Assembly (NCBI GenBank): GCA_937127125.1
Contig: CAKZLO010000032.1
Span: 1-64,000, forward strand
Direction: 5' to 3'
Origin: an uncultured Ardenticatenia bacterium
GTDB lineage: Bacteria; Chloroflexota; Anaerolineae; 4572-78; NAK82
DNA: 64,000 bases
Part shown: positions 45,132 to 54,243 of the stretch, in pieces
How positions within the stretch are numbered: position 1 is the first letter of the stretch
Layout: every line of letters starts with the position of its first letter
Notes under the pieces: model-generated
Databases searched by the model: none
The model's input: only the letters and a program-made list of their open reading frames with translations
Told to the model about the DNA's origin: nothing
Program-made: the position numbers and the translations under genes

Positions 45132-46042
45132 TACCGCAGCCCTCCTCGTCGTCGCTTTTGGAATATTGGCCTGGCAGCTGCCAAGTTGATTAGGAAAGTC
45201 AGTACGAATAGAATGATGCCGATCCCAAACAAAGCCTGGAAGTGAACACTGCCTTGAGCAACTTCGCCCATTTCAGCCGCAATGGTCGCTGTCATGGTAC
45301 GCACGGGGCGAAATAGCGAATCCAGCGTAAGAGGCATTCGCGCTGCATTTCCGGTTACCATCATCACGGCCATAGTCTCTCCGATGGCACGTCCCAGACC
45401 GAGCATCACGGCCACGACGATGCCCGAGCGAGCAGCCGGCACAACCACACGCCAGATCACCTGCCATTTTGTCGCCCCTAGTGCCAAGCCAGCATCCCGG
45501 TAGCTCTTAGGCACTGCGTCCAGCGCATCCTCGGCGACGCTGACAATGGTTGGTAAGGCCATATAGGCCAAAATGATCGCACCAGTGAATGCTGTGAGGC
45601 CTGTCGGCACGTCAAGAGTGGTGCGTACCAGCGGCGCCACAATGTTCATGCCGAAAAACCCGAGCACGACAGAGGGGATACCAGCCAACACTTCGATTAG
45701 CGGCTTCAGCACCTCACGTGCCCAATTGGGAGCAACCTCACGCACAAAAACGGCTGTGGCCAGTCCCAATGGCAACGCGATCACTATGGCAGTCAGCGTC
45801 ACCAAGATGGAACCTAGAATGAGTGGCAACGTGCCAAAGAGCCCAAATGTAGGGTACCAGCGGGTGCCTAAGAAGTTGGCCCAAGGTACTTGAAAAAAGA
45901 ACGGCATGCCCTGGCGCAACAGGAAGAGGAATATGAGAACGACAAACCCAATCGTGGAGAAACCCAGAACCCGGATGAGTGATTCAATAACAGCTTCAGA
46001 TTGGTACGTCTTGGTTCTGGTAGTTAGATCACCTTTCAACAT
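45131..46042 (-). CDS. pstC: phosphate transporter permease PstC
   Basis: A 303-residue permease with six helices. Typical features are IEVLAGIPSVVLGFFG near residue 117, VPKSYRDAGLALGATKWQ near 178 (the EAA-type loop) and GRAIGETMAV near 220. It is the partner of PstA in high-affinity phosphate uptake and lies 31 bp after pstS. Confidence 0.94.
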   Translation of the reverse strand: MLKGDLTTRTKTYQSEAVIESLIRVLGFSTIGFVVLIFLFLLRQGMPFFFQVPWANFLGTRWYPTFGLFGTLPLILGSILVTLTAIVIALPLGLATAVFVREVAPNWAREVLKPLIEVLAGIPSVVLGFFGMNIVAPLVRTTLDVPTGLTAFTGAIILAYMALPTIVSVAEDALDAVPKSYRDAGLALGATKWQVIWRVVVPAARSGIVVAVMLGLGRAIGETMAVMMVTGNAARMPLTLDSLFRPVRTMTATIAAEMGEVAQGSVHFQALFGIGIILFVLTFLINLAAARPIFQKRRRGGLR

Positions 46043-46073
46043 CTCGATCGGTCCGACGGAGGTCAGTCAGTTC

Positions 46074-47078
46074 TCAGGGAAGGACTGCCACAGCAGGGGA
46101 TGATATGTCATTAGATAATGTGACTCTCTCACGCAGTGGAACAAAGCCCAACTCGGCAACACGTTTTTGTCCTCCCGTCCGAACCCACTCAATGTAATCC
46201 TTAATCACGCTCTGTGGCTCGCCAACAGTGTACATATACAGGGGTCGTGAGATCGGGTAGATCCCCTGATTTACCGTCTCGACAGAAGGGATCACAGGCG
46301 CATCGTCCTCCCTTGCCGTCACTGCGAGCACTTTCTGATCAGGGGTTACATAGCCTAGTCCATCGTAGCCGATAGCGTTGGGATTCTGTCGGACTTCGGC
46401 ACTGATGCCTTCTGATGAGGGCATCAACAACGTGTCCGGCGAGAACAGTGATTCGTCGTTGGGATTACCCATCCGCACGACATTTTCCAGGAAGTACACG
46501 TAAGTGCCGGAGTTGGATTCGCGCGACAAGAGGACGATAGGGCGATCTTCACCGCCTACCTCGCGCCAATTGGTGATGCGTCCTGTATATATTCGAGAGA
46601 TTTGCTCCAGTGTCAAGCTATCTACCGGGTTCGATGGGTGGACTACTATAGCGATGGCATCGCGTGCAACGGTGAATTCCACCGGCGTAACGCCATTAGC
46701 ACGTGCCCTCTCCACCTCCTCAGGTTTGATCTCCCGCGAAGCGTTAGCGATGTCCACGGTGCCATTGATGAGTGCAGCGATGCCAGTACCGGAGCCACCG
46801 CCGGTAACCGAGATGCGTACCTCGGGATGAAGGTGCATATAATCCTCTGCCCAAGCAAGCGCCAAGTTGACCATAGTGTCAGAGCCCATGTTTTCAATCG
46901 TGGTGACCAGGGCTGTGCGAGGCAACTCGTGGGCAGAACTGGCAGGGGCACATGCAATTAACACACTGGTCGACAGCAAGAGTAACAACAGGGGCTCCGG
47001 GCAACGTGTCAATCGCCAGAGACACTTGCCCGCACACCCTGCCGGACTGCGATACCGGTGAGCCATTGCAGCCCCCAT
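46074..47078 (-). CDS. pstS: phosphate-binding lipoprotein PstS
   Basis: About 334 residues. A basic N-terminus and a hydrophobic stretch lead to a lipobox (LIAC), so the protein is anchored by lipid on the outer face of the membrane. Phosphate-site motifs are NMGSDTM near residue 64, GGGSGTGIAAL near 93, and SRESNSGTY near 178. The start is uncertain: ATG 47078 has GAGG at ten bases, while TTG 47084 and ATG 47066 are alternatives. It heads the pstSCAB operon. No PhoU or PhoR/PhoB gene is in the window. Confidence 0.9.
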   Translation of the reverse strand: MGAAMAHRYRSPAGCAGKCLWRLTRCPEPLLLLLLSTSVLIACAPASSAHELPRTALVTTIENMGSDTMVNLALAWAEDYMHLHPEVRISVTGGGSGTGIAALINGTVDIANASREIKPEEVERARANGVTPVEFTVARDAIAIVVHPSNPVDSLTLEQISRIYTGRITNWREVGGEDRPIVLLSRESNSGTYVYFLENVVRMGNPNDESLFSPDTLLMPSSEGISAEVRQNPNAIGYDGLGYVTPDQKVLAVTAREDDAPVIPSVETVNQGIYPISRPLYMYTVGEPQSVIKDYIEWVRTGGQKRVAELGFVPLRERVTLSNDISSPAVAVLP

Positions 47079-47350
47079 GGTCAAGTATGCCTCAGTCCTT
47101 CAGGATTGTCAGGATGGTGTGCGTTAATAGGGTAAATATGATAGTGAAACACGGATGCAGCCCGCCTCATGCCGTCAAGGCGTTCTTCAGCGGGCGCCAT
47201 TGAGTGAGTAGGCCGACCTCTCTTGAAAATACTATCACTCACCTATGTTAGGTACTTTAACCGAACCCAACCGAATTGTCAATTTTGAAGCGACTGGGGA
47301 GAGCGGTTACGGCAGACAGAAACTATTTCGCTTAAGTGAATATCGCGCCT
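47079..47350. promoter_or_regulatory. pstS-hflX intergenic region with repeats
   Basis: No gene is visible. AACCGAA occurs twice with a 10-bp period (47259-47265, 47269-47275), a layout like helical-phase direct repeats bound by response regulators. GCCCGC/GCGGGC (47160-47165, 47190-47195) can form a hairpin with an inner GCC/GGC, and TGAGTGA (47201-47207) is repeated inverted at 47235-47241. A Pho-type control of pstS is a guess; I could not place a clear pstS promoter. Confidence 0.35.
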
Positions 47351-47379
47351 TTGACCAGATGCTCGACTCGCAATATCAT
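47351..47379 (+). promoter_or_regulatory. promoter of hflX
   Basis: TTGACC (47351-47356), 17-bp spacer, TATCAT (47374-47379). Transcription would start near 47386, shortly before the ribosome site GGGAGG at 47404-47409. Confidence 0.8.
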
Positions 47380-47408
47380 TATATTGTGGTGCAGAATATT
47401 GCTGGGAG

Positions 47409-48776
47409 GTGACCATAATCCGGATTCGTACCGAAAGAGACAGTCATCATAAGGTTTGTCGAGAGCATGCGGTGGAAGCGCCGCGCGAGCGCGGGTTCCT
47501 GGTAGGTGTGGATCTCAAGGGCCCTCGCTCATTCTCTCCAGATGGACATATATCGCGCTTCGCCATTGAAGACTCACTTGAAGAGCTGGCAGCATTGGCA
47601 ACAACGGCCGGCATTGAGGTGGTCGGCGGTACCTATCAACGCTTGGAACGCATCAACCCGGCTACCTGTATCGGCAAGGGCAAGTTGGAAGAGTTGCAAA
47701 GTCTCCGAGACGAGCTCAACGTTGATCTGTTCATCTTCGACGATGAGCTCTCACCCGCTCAGATCCGTGAACTGGAACGTGCCCTTGAGCGCAAGGTGAT
47801 CGACCGCACTGCTCTCATTCTGGATGTTTTTGCGCAGCATGCTCACACACGCGAAGGTCAGCTCCAGGTGGAACTGGCTCAATATGAGTATCGCTTGCCA
47901 CGCCTGACCCGGTTGTGGACACACTTGGCGCGTCAGGCAGGCGGTCGTGCGGGTGGAGCTACTGGTGGTGTGGGCTTGCGCGGACCAGGTGAAACGCAGC
48001 TGGAGAGCGATCGCCGCCTTATTCGGCACCGCATTGCTCGCCTCAAGGCAGAGTTAGAGCTGGTGCGTCAGCATCGTGCACGATATCGAAGGAAGCGCCG
48101 TCGGGCAGCGATACCTACGGTTGCCATCGTAGGTTACACCAACGCGGGCAAGAGCACCCTACTCAATGCAGTTAGTCACGCTAATGTACTGGTGGCAGAC
48201 ATGCTGTTCGCCACACTCGATCCCACCACGCGTCGCGTGGTGCTGCCGGGCGGCAGAGAAGTGCTGTTCACTGACACAGTGGGCTTCATTCAGAAGCTGC
48301 CTACCAACCTGGTAGCCGCTTTTCGCGCTACATTGGAAGAAATCGCTGAAGCTGATCTGATCGTGCATGTGATTGACATCACCCACCGCAACGCGATGCA
48401 GCAGGCCGCCACTGTAGCCACTGTCCTGGAAGAAATTGGCGCCACGCACGCTCCGTTAGTGAGCGCGTTGAACAAGATCGACCGTTTGGCCGATCCATCT
48501 GCTTTGGACAAGCTACTGACTGGCTTTCCAAACAGCATCGCTATCTCAGCGGTCACTGGTCAGGGGATCAGTTCGCTCCTAAGACGTATTGAAGAGTTGC
48601 TGAATTCTGATATGGTTCCGCTGCACGTACGACTTCCCTATGATCAGGGTCAGCTGCTGAAATTGCTCCACGAACACGGTCACGTGCTGCATGAGGAATA
48701 TGGTCCGCAGGGCACTACGGTGGAAGGACTGATCCCAGCCCATCTTAGTGCGCAGTTCCGACCGTTTGCCCTTTAG
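47409..48776 (+). CDS. hflX: ribosome-associated GTPase HflX
   Basis: A 455-residue GTPase that splits stalled or hibernating ribosomes. The N-terminal HflX domain (GGTYQRLERINPATCIGKGK near residue 75) and the Gly-rich GPGETQLESDRRLIR linker near 195 precede the G domain: G1 GYTNAGKST near 241, G3 DTVGFI near 291, G4 NKID near 357. The start is unclear: GTG 47409 overlaps its own ribosome site, while the spacing from GGGAGGTG would suit ATA 47415 or ATC 47418, neither a usual initiator. The 3' end overlaps the convergent radical SAM gene by 32 bp. Confidence 0.92.
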   Translation: MTIIRIRTERDSHHKVCREHAVEAPRERGFLVGVDLKGPRSFSPDGHISRFAIEDSLEELAALATTAGIEVVGGTYQRLERINPATCIGKGKLEELQSLRDELNVDLFIFDDELSPAQIRELERALERKVIDRTALILDVFAQHAHTREGQLQVELAQYEYRLPRLTRLWTHLARQAGGRAGGATGGVGLRGPGETQLESDRRLIRHRIARLKAELELVRQHRARYRRKRRRAAIPTVAIVGYTNAGKSTLLNAVSHANVLVADMLFATLDPTTRRVVLPGGREVLFTDTVGFIQKLPTNLVAAFRATLEEIAEADLIVHVIDITHRNAMQQAATVATVLEEIGATHAPLVSALNKIDRLADPSALDKLLTGFPNSIAISAVTGQGISSLLRRIEELLNSDMVPLHVRLPYDQGQLLKLLHEHGHVLHEEYGPQGTTVEGLIPAHLSAQFRPFAL

Positions 48777-50025
48777 CTGTATGCCGAGCGTTCCGAGGAG
48801 GGGGAAAGATGTTATGGTTGTTGCACGCTCGATCCACTTCGCGCACCGTTAAAAGCCCTCCGAACAGACGATACTCATCCATACGGCACGAGTTGATCAA
48901 CGTGCCATTATAGACGGTCATATCCGGGCAGCTATCGCACATATCGGCCATACCGTTGGGCTGGACGTCGGGAGCTTGGATAATGCCAATACTCTGCACG
49001 TACAAGGGCTCGAACAGACGCAATGGATTGCGCAACACATCGCCGATCCAATTCCGCCAAGCTTGCCGCACATTGGGATCCCAGAAACCCAACAAGAAGA
49101 TATAAGGACCAATACGAGAGCAGGAAAGATATGCCAGGTAGGTGCCAACAAAGAGATGATGACCCACCTGCGCAATTTCCATCGTTTGTTTACCCACCGA
49201 GCCAAATATTCGCCGTCGCGATCCAATCAAAGCACCCGCCAGCCATTTGAATGAGTCGTGTCGGACAGTTCCGCCCAAGTAGCAAGCCGCTTCGTACTCT
49301 GGAAAATTATCCTTGATGATCTGGTACACCTCGGGTGAGGTAACAAATTTTTCTTCGAAATGTTCAGTGACATAGCTCAGTTTGCTCAGATCCACTTCCT
49401 GTTTGGTTGGGTCGTATGCCACCATCGAGTCCGTAATTGCCGTGCGATAGGTGATAAACACCAGTCCATTGACGCGGTCAATGTTCTTCTGGGCCCAACG
49501 TACCACATCCGGGATCTCATGGAAGGTGGACGGATACACCGTGGAGTTAAAGACGACCAACATACCACCCTCTGCGGCAATCAGATCCGCGTACTCCTGG
49601 CGCAATTCGTTCAGCTCCCCTTCGGTTTTCCCTTGCCACTTAGGCCGCCCCTGATGGCTGTCAATGTGAATGGTGAAACCAGCCACTCCTGCCTTCTTTA
49701 GTTCCTTGAGCATCTCAGGTAGCTTAATAGCATTTGTGAGTATGATTGGCTTCATACGGTTCTCGGCGATGTAGGCCACAATATCTAGAATATCCGGGTG
49801 CAGCAACGGCTCTCCACCGGCGATGGAAACGTTATCCGGATTGCGCCATCGTTTGAAGAAACGGATTTCCTCTTTTATCTCTTCGAGAGGCTTGTGACCG
49901 GTAAGATGCTGGCGATAGCAACCCTCGCAACGCAGGTTGCAGACATCAGTGACTTCAAGCCAGGCGATCGCATTATCATTCATAGACCATGGCATGCGGT
50001 ATAAATTGCTCTTCTCCAGCGCCAT
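48745..50025 (-). CDS. radical SAM protein of unknown specificity
   Basis: A 426-residue radical SAM enzyme. The cluster motif CNLRCEGC (CxxxCxxC) is at residues about 29-36, followed by SIAGGEPLLHPD (GGE motif for SAM) near 67. A C-terminal set of Cys residues around GMADMCDSCPDM and LINSCRMDEY could hold a second cluster, though it is not a canonical SPASM pattern. It begins with ATG 50025 after AGGGGGA. It lies downstream of the nucleobase operon on the same strand, separated by a 14-bp-stem hairpin. Substrate unknown. Confidence 0.85.
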   Translation of the reverse strand: MALEKSNLYRMPWSMNDNAIAWLEVTDVCNLRCEGCYRQHLTGHKPLEEIKEEIRFFKRWRNPDNVSIAGGEPLLHPDILDIVAYIAENRMKPIILTNAIKLPEMLKELKKAGVAGFTIHIDSHQGRPKWQGKTEGELNELRQEYADLIAAEGGMLVVFNSTVYPSTFHEIPDVVRWAQKNIDRVNGLVFITYRTAITDSMVAYDPTKQEVDLSKLSYVTEHFEEKFVTSPEVYQIIKDNFPEYEAACYLGGTVRHDSFKWLAGALIGSRRRIFGSVGKQTMEIAQVGHHLFVGTYLAYLSCSRIGPYIFLLGFWDPNVRQAWRNWIGDVLRNPLRLFEPLYVQSIGIIQAPDVQPNGMADMCDSCPDMTVYNGTLINSCRMDEYRLFGGLLTVREVDRACNNHNIFPPPRNARHTAKGQTVGTAH

Positions 50026-50093
50026 GTTCGTGCTTTCCCCCTTGTCTGGATTGATGACAGCTCATGGGTTTTTTACGGTAGGTTTCACCTTCC

Positions 50094-50137
50094 CTTTCTG
50101 CTTCCTCGCCCGCCGTAACGGTAGAGGAAGCAGAAAG
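50094..50137. repeat. perfect 14-bp inverted repeat (hairpin)
   Basis: CTTTCTGCTTCCTC (50094-50107) and GAGGAAGCAGAAAG (50124-50137) are exact reverse complements around a 16-base loop. It lies between the BMP stop and the radical SAM start. Neither strand has a T tract after it, so it may act as an mRNA 3'-end stabiliser or processing stem rather than an intrinsic terminator. Confidence 0.7.
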
Positions 50138-50157
50138 GTTAAGAGGACATGTCGTGA

Positions 50158-52341
50158 CTACTTGGGGATCTCGCCTACGACCCCTTCGACAAGCCAATCA
50201 AATGACAGAAGCTGCTCGTCGGTCATAGTCTCACCCGCTTTTACGCGCTCCACACCTTTGTTGTCCTTAATGGGACCGCTGAATGGGTGTAGCTCACCAC
50301 TGATAATCTTGGCCTTGGCAGCGTTCACCTCGTCCTGTACCTCCTGGGGCACCATCGCGCCGAAGGGTGCCAGATCAAGAATGCCATCTGCCATATGTCC
50401 CCAGTAGGCATGTGTCTGCCATGTGCCGTTGTACAGATCTTCAATGGTCTTCTTGTAGTAAACACCCCAATTCCAGATTGGACCAGTGAGCACTGCTTTG
50501 GGTGCGATGTCAGGTTTAATGGTATTGTAGCCCACCGCGTAGACACCGGCCTCTTCCGCCGCTTTGTCCGGTTCTGGCGAGTCGCTCTCCCGTGCAATCA
50601 CGTCTGCGCCGGCATCCAGCAGTGCTTGTGCCGCCTCTCGCTCTTTAACTGGATCGAACCAATTGAAAATCCACACCGGCCGCACTTCAACCTGAGGATT
50701 TACTGCGCGGGCCCCGCGAGCGAAGGCGTTCAGGTTACGCACCACCTCAGGAATAGGGTAGGGCGCCACGTACCCCAGAATGTTCTTCTTGGTCATGCGG
50801 CCAGCGGTCATTCCTGCCAGGTACCACGGTTCGTAACCGCGCCCGTCGTATGTGGCGACATTCTCGGCCGTCTTGTAGCCAGTGCAGTGCTCAAATCGCA
50901 CCTTGGGGAATTCTTGGGCTACGGCAATCACCGAGTCCATATAACCAAATGAAGTTGCGAAGATGATATCGTAGCCCTTCTGGGCATAGTCACGAATGAC
51001 GCGCTCAGCATCCGCACCCTCGCTTACTGCTTCACTGTAGGCAGTCTCTAAATAGGGCAGATCCCGCGCGGCCATTTGACGACCCTGATCATGAGCATAG
51101 CTCCAGCCCATATCACCCACTGGTCCGACATAGACCCAAGCCGCTTTGATCTTTCTCTCAACTGCCGCCAGCGTCGCAGGAGCTGGTCTGTTCTTCGCCT
51201 TCTCCGATGGCTCTCCCAATCCTTCTGGTGCCTCCCGCGGCGCCTCGCCTTTCACTCCCTCTACCCAATAATCCATGCTCAATACTTCGGGGTCAGTCAG
51301 GCATTTGTCCTCGCTGACGATTAACTTTCCGTTGGCACCTCTAATTGGGCCGCAGAACACATCCCATTTGCCGCTCTTGATGAGCTCCTTGCGTTCCTCG
51401 ACCAGTTTCCTGATGTGTTCGGGCACACGTGGTGAGAGCGGCGCCAGGTCAACAATGCCGTCTTCCATACCGCCATAGTACGACTCAGTCTGATAGGTGC
51501 CTTCCAGTACAGCCTTGGCAATCTGAGCATACTTGGGCCCCCAGTTCCAGATAGGACTGGTGAGCACAGTGTCCCCAACGAACGCGGTCATATCAGAATC
51601 ATAGCCGATAGAGACTTTGCCTGCATCGGCAGCCGCTTTCTGCGGCTCTGTAGTGTCCTGGTGCTGAGCGATGACATCGGCGCCCTCAGCCAGCAACGCT
51701 TCCGCCGCTTCCTTCTCCTGCTGCGGGCCAAACCATGTATTCGTCCATACGACACGCACCTCCGCTTGGGGGTTTACCTCGCGCACGCCCAATGTGAAGG
51801 CGTTGATACCACGAATCACTTCGGGGATTGGGAACGCGGCGACGTACCCAATAATGTTGCTCTTTGTGGCGGCACCAGCTACCAGACCGGAGAGATAGCG
51901 AGCCTGTTCCATTCGCCCGAAAACTGTGGACACATTGGGCGCCGTCTTATAGCCGGAGATGTGCACGAACCACACATCGGGAAACTCCTGTGCCACGGCG
52001 ATCGTCGGGTCCATGAAACCAAAGGAAGTGGTGAAGATCAGCTTATAGCCCTTGCGCGCGAAGTCGCGAATGACTCGCTCCGCCTCCGGCCCCTCGGGCA
52101 CATTCTCGATATAGGCGGTTTCGACCTTATCACCTAGCTCTTTCTCGACATAGAGGCGTCCCTGATCGTGTGCCCATGTCCATCCCAAGTCGCCAATCGG
52201 CGCTACATAGACAAAGGCGATCTTCAGCTTGCCTTCCTGTGCCATCTCGCGCGCCTGAACGACCTGGGGTGCACCCAATGCAACAACCATGCTGAGCACA
52301 GTTAGCAACGCAAGCACTACCGAAATTTGCTTAGTGTTCAT
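50158..52341 (-). CDS. tandem BMP-family (PnrA-like) substrate-binding protein
   Basis: A 727-residue exported protein with two full BMP domains, at about 38-375 and 400-727. Residues 1-30 form a type I signal peptide ending near VVQA; no lipobox is present. Both halves share GDxGWxxAHDQGR, AERVIRD, KGY..IF.TSFG, IAVAQEFP, GYKTA.NV, NIIGYVA/NILGYVA and PIPEV, so they arose by duplication. Pocket segments differ: FVHISGYKT against FEHCTGYKT, and HQDTTEP against RESDSPEP. BMP proteins usually bind nucleosides or purines, which fits the adenine deaminase and hydantoinase genes upstream. No permease or ATPase gene is adjacent. The ribosome site is AGGAGG. Confidence 0.9.
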   Translation of the reverse strand: MNTKQISVVLALLTVLSMVVALGAPQVVQAREMAQEGKLKIAFVYVAPIGDLGWTWAHDQGRLYVEKELGDKVETAYIENVPEGPEAERVIRDFARKGYKLIFTTSFGFMDPTIAVAQEFPDVWFVHISGYKTAPNVSTVFGRMEQARYLSGLVAGAATKSNIIGYVAAFPIPEVIRGINAFTLGVREVNPQAEVRVVWTNTWFGPQQEKEAAEALLAEGADVIAQHQDTTEPQKAAADAGKVSIGYDSDMTAFVGDTVLTSPIWNWGPKYAQIAKAVLEGTYQTESYYGGMEDGIVDLAPLSPRVPEHIRKLVEERKELIKSGKWDVFCGPIRGANGKLIVSEDKCLTDPEVLSMDYWVEGVKGEAPREAPEGLGEPSEKAKNRPAPATLAAVERKIKAAWVYVGPVGDMGWSYAHDQGRQMAARDLPYLETAYSEAVSEGADAERVIRDYAQKGYDIIFATSFGYMDSVIAVAQEFPKVRFEHCTGYKTAENVATYDGRGYEPWYLAGMTAGRMTKKNILGYVAPYPIPEVVRNLNAFARGARAVNPQVEVRPVWIFNWFDPVKEREAAQALLDAGADVIARESDSPEPDKAAEEAGVYAVGYNTIKPDIAPKAVLTGPIWNWGVYYKKTIEDLYNGTWQTHAYWGHMADGILDLAPFGAMVPQEVQDEVNAAKAKIISGELHPFSGPIKDNKGVERVKAGETMTDEQLLSFDWLVEGVVGEIPK

Positions 52342-52476
52342 AGCTGTTCTTCCTCCTTCTGTCTAATAGTCAGGGGATCAGGTGTATCTTTTTCACCAAG
52401 GTTAACCCGACTGTGCGCATCACCTCCTCTCAGTTTAGAACTTAGTGCAGAATGTGGCAACTACCACGTCGTGTCA

Positions 52477-54183
52477 CTAGCTTTCAAACAGAGACACTAC
52501 TTCGTTGCGCTCTACATCTACCAAACCGTGGTCGGTCAACTTGAGCGCTGGAATGACCGGCAGTGCCAGAAAACTAAGGGTCATAAAGGGATCGTGCAAA
52601 CGACAACCCAGCTTACGCGCGGCCTCGGTTACCTCGTCCATCTGACGGCGTACTGTCTCAAAAGGCTGGTCGCTCATTAATCCAGCAATCGGGAGGGGGA
52701 GCTGTGCCAACACGGTGTTGCCTGAAGCAACGGTAAGGCCTCCCTGGGCTGCAACGGTGGCCTGGATAGCGGTCATCATACTAAGATCATCCACTCCCGT
52801 TACCACAATGTTATGATGGTCGTGTGCCACGCTGCTAGCAACAGCGCCCTCACGCAGCCCCAAGCCTTTGACGAAACCCAGGCCCACTCGGCCCGTGGCC
52901 AGGTGACGCTCGACTACGGCCAGCTTCAGAATGTCACGCTCCACGTCGGAGACGATCTCGCCATCGCGGTTGGGCATCTCCTCAATGAGATGCTCAGTCA
53001 CGATCTGTCCTGGAACGATGCCCAACACGCGCACCCGCCGGCCATTAGCTGGGACACGCAGGGTAGTCTTAGCCCAGTTGACATTGACTGAACTGCGCAG
53101 CACTGGGCGCGGTTTGGGGCGTACCCAAGGCATTGCCTGACCATCACGCGCTACCAGCTTACCATTGCGGAAGACCATCTCCGCATAAGGTCTCTTCAGA
53201 TCAGAGAACACCACCAAGTCAGCTCGACGAGCTGGTGCCACGGCTCCTCGATCATGCAACTGAAAATACTCACTGGGGTTTAACGTCGCCATACGGATTG
53301 CTGTGACTAGGTCCACTCCTTCAGCAATCGCCACACGTATCATGTGATCGATGTGCCCTTCATCCATTATATCGGCTGGCACACGGTCGTCCGAGCAGAA
53401 GCACAGACGGCGGCTCGTGTGTTCGTTCACAATTGGCAGCACATCGCGCAGGTTGCGAGCCGTGGTAGCCTCACGCAAGAAGATAAACATACCCAGCTCT
53501 AGCTTGCGCAACGCTTCCTCTGGAGTAATGCACTCGTGGTCGGAGCCGATGTTTGCTGCAGCATAAGCCATCAGTCCTTTCCCCTGCAATCCTGGGGCAT
53601 GGCCGTCTTTAATGCGGCCTTGAAAAGCACGCAAACGGTCGAGCACTTCTGGCTGGCCATTGATCAAGCCGTGGTAATTCATCATTTCACCCAGCCCAAG
53701 TACATACTCCTCATGCAACAATGTCTGCAAATCGTACCAGTAGAGAGCAGCGCCGGTGGTTTCTTTATCGGTCGAGGGCACACAAGAAGGCGCCATAATG
53801 TACACGCTGAGCGGGTTGTATTTGGCCATATCCAGCATATAACGGATGCCTTCCAACCCGAGCACATTGGCAATCTCATGCGGATCCGCTATCACGGTAG
53901 TGGTGCCACGCGGCACCACCATCCGCGCATACTCGTTGGGAGGCACCATAGCACTCTCAATGTGGACGTGAGCGTCGATGAAGCCAGGGCACACATAACG
54001 CCCTCTTAGGTCAAGTTCCTCACGGCCACTGTAATCGCCCAGGCCTATGATGCGTGTCTCCAGGATGGCAATGTGACACTCTTGGATCTGGCCGGTGAAT
54101 ACGTTCACCACACGCGCATTCTTGAGCACAAGATCGGCTGGCATATCACCACGTGCAGCCTTGATAACCTCTGCCAGATCCAT
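52477..54183 (-). CDS. ade: adenine deaminase
   Basis: A 568-residue amidohydrolase that deaminates adenine to hypoxanthine. It has the metal motif DAHVHIES near residue 69, PHEIANVLG near 101, FCSDDRVPADI near 275 (metal Asp region) and the C-terminal ADE domain with VAHDHHNIVVTG near 462. Length matches bacterial Ade. It lies between the dihydropyrimidinase gene and the BMP-family binding protein, 135 bp before the latter, and probably takes imported purines into salvage. Confidence 0.95.
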   Translation of the reverse strand: MDLAEVIKAARGDMPADLVLKNARVVNVFTGQIQECHIAILETRIIGLGDYSGREELDLRGRYVCPGFIDAHVHIESAMVPPNEYARMVVPRGTTTVIADPHEIANVLGLEGIRYMLDMAKYNPLSVYIMAPSCVPSTDKETTGAALYWYDLQTLLHEEYVLGLGEMMNYHGLINGQPEVLDRLRAFQGRIKDGHAPGLQGKGLMAYAAANIGSDHECITPEEALRKLELGMFIFLREATTARNLRDVLPIVNEHTSRRLCFCSDDRVPADIMDEGHIDHMIRVAIAEGVDLVTAIRMATLNPSEYFQLHDRGAVAPARRADLVVFSDLKRPYAEMVFRNGKLVARDGQAMPWVRPKPRPVLRSSVNVNWAKTTLRVPANGRRVRVLGIVPGQIVTEHLIEEMPNRDGEIVSDVERDILKLAVVERHLATGRVGLGFVKGLGLREGAVASSVAHDHHNIVVTGVDDLSMMTAIQATVAAQGGLTVASGNTVLAQLPLPIAGLMSDQPFETVRRQMDEVTEAARKLGCRLHDPFMTLSFLALPVIPALKLTDHGLVDVERNEVVSLFES

Positions 54184-54243
54184 AAGATGGCTCTCCCTTG
54201 CCTGTACCTCGGTATACCTCGGAACAGGTCACCTTCGTTGCCC

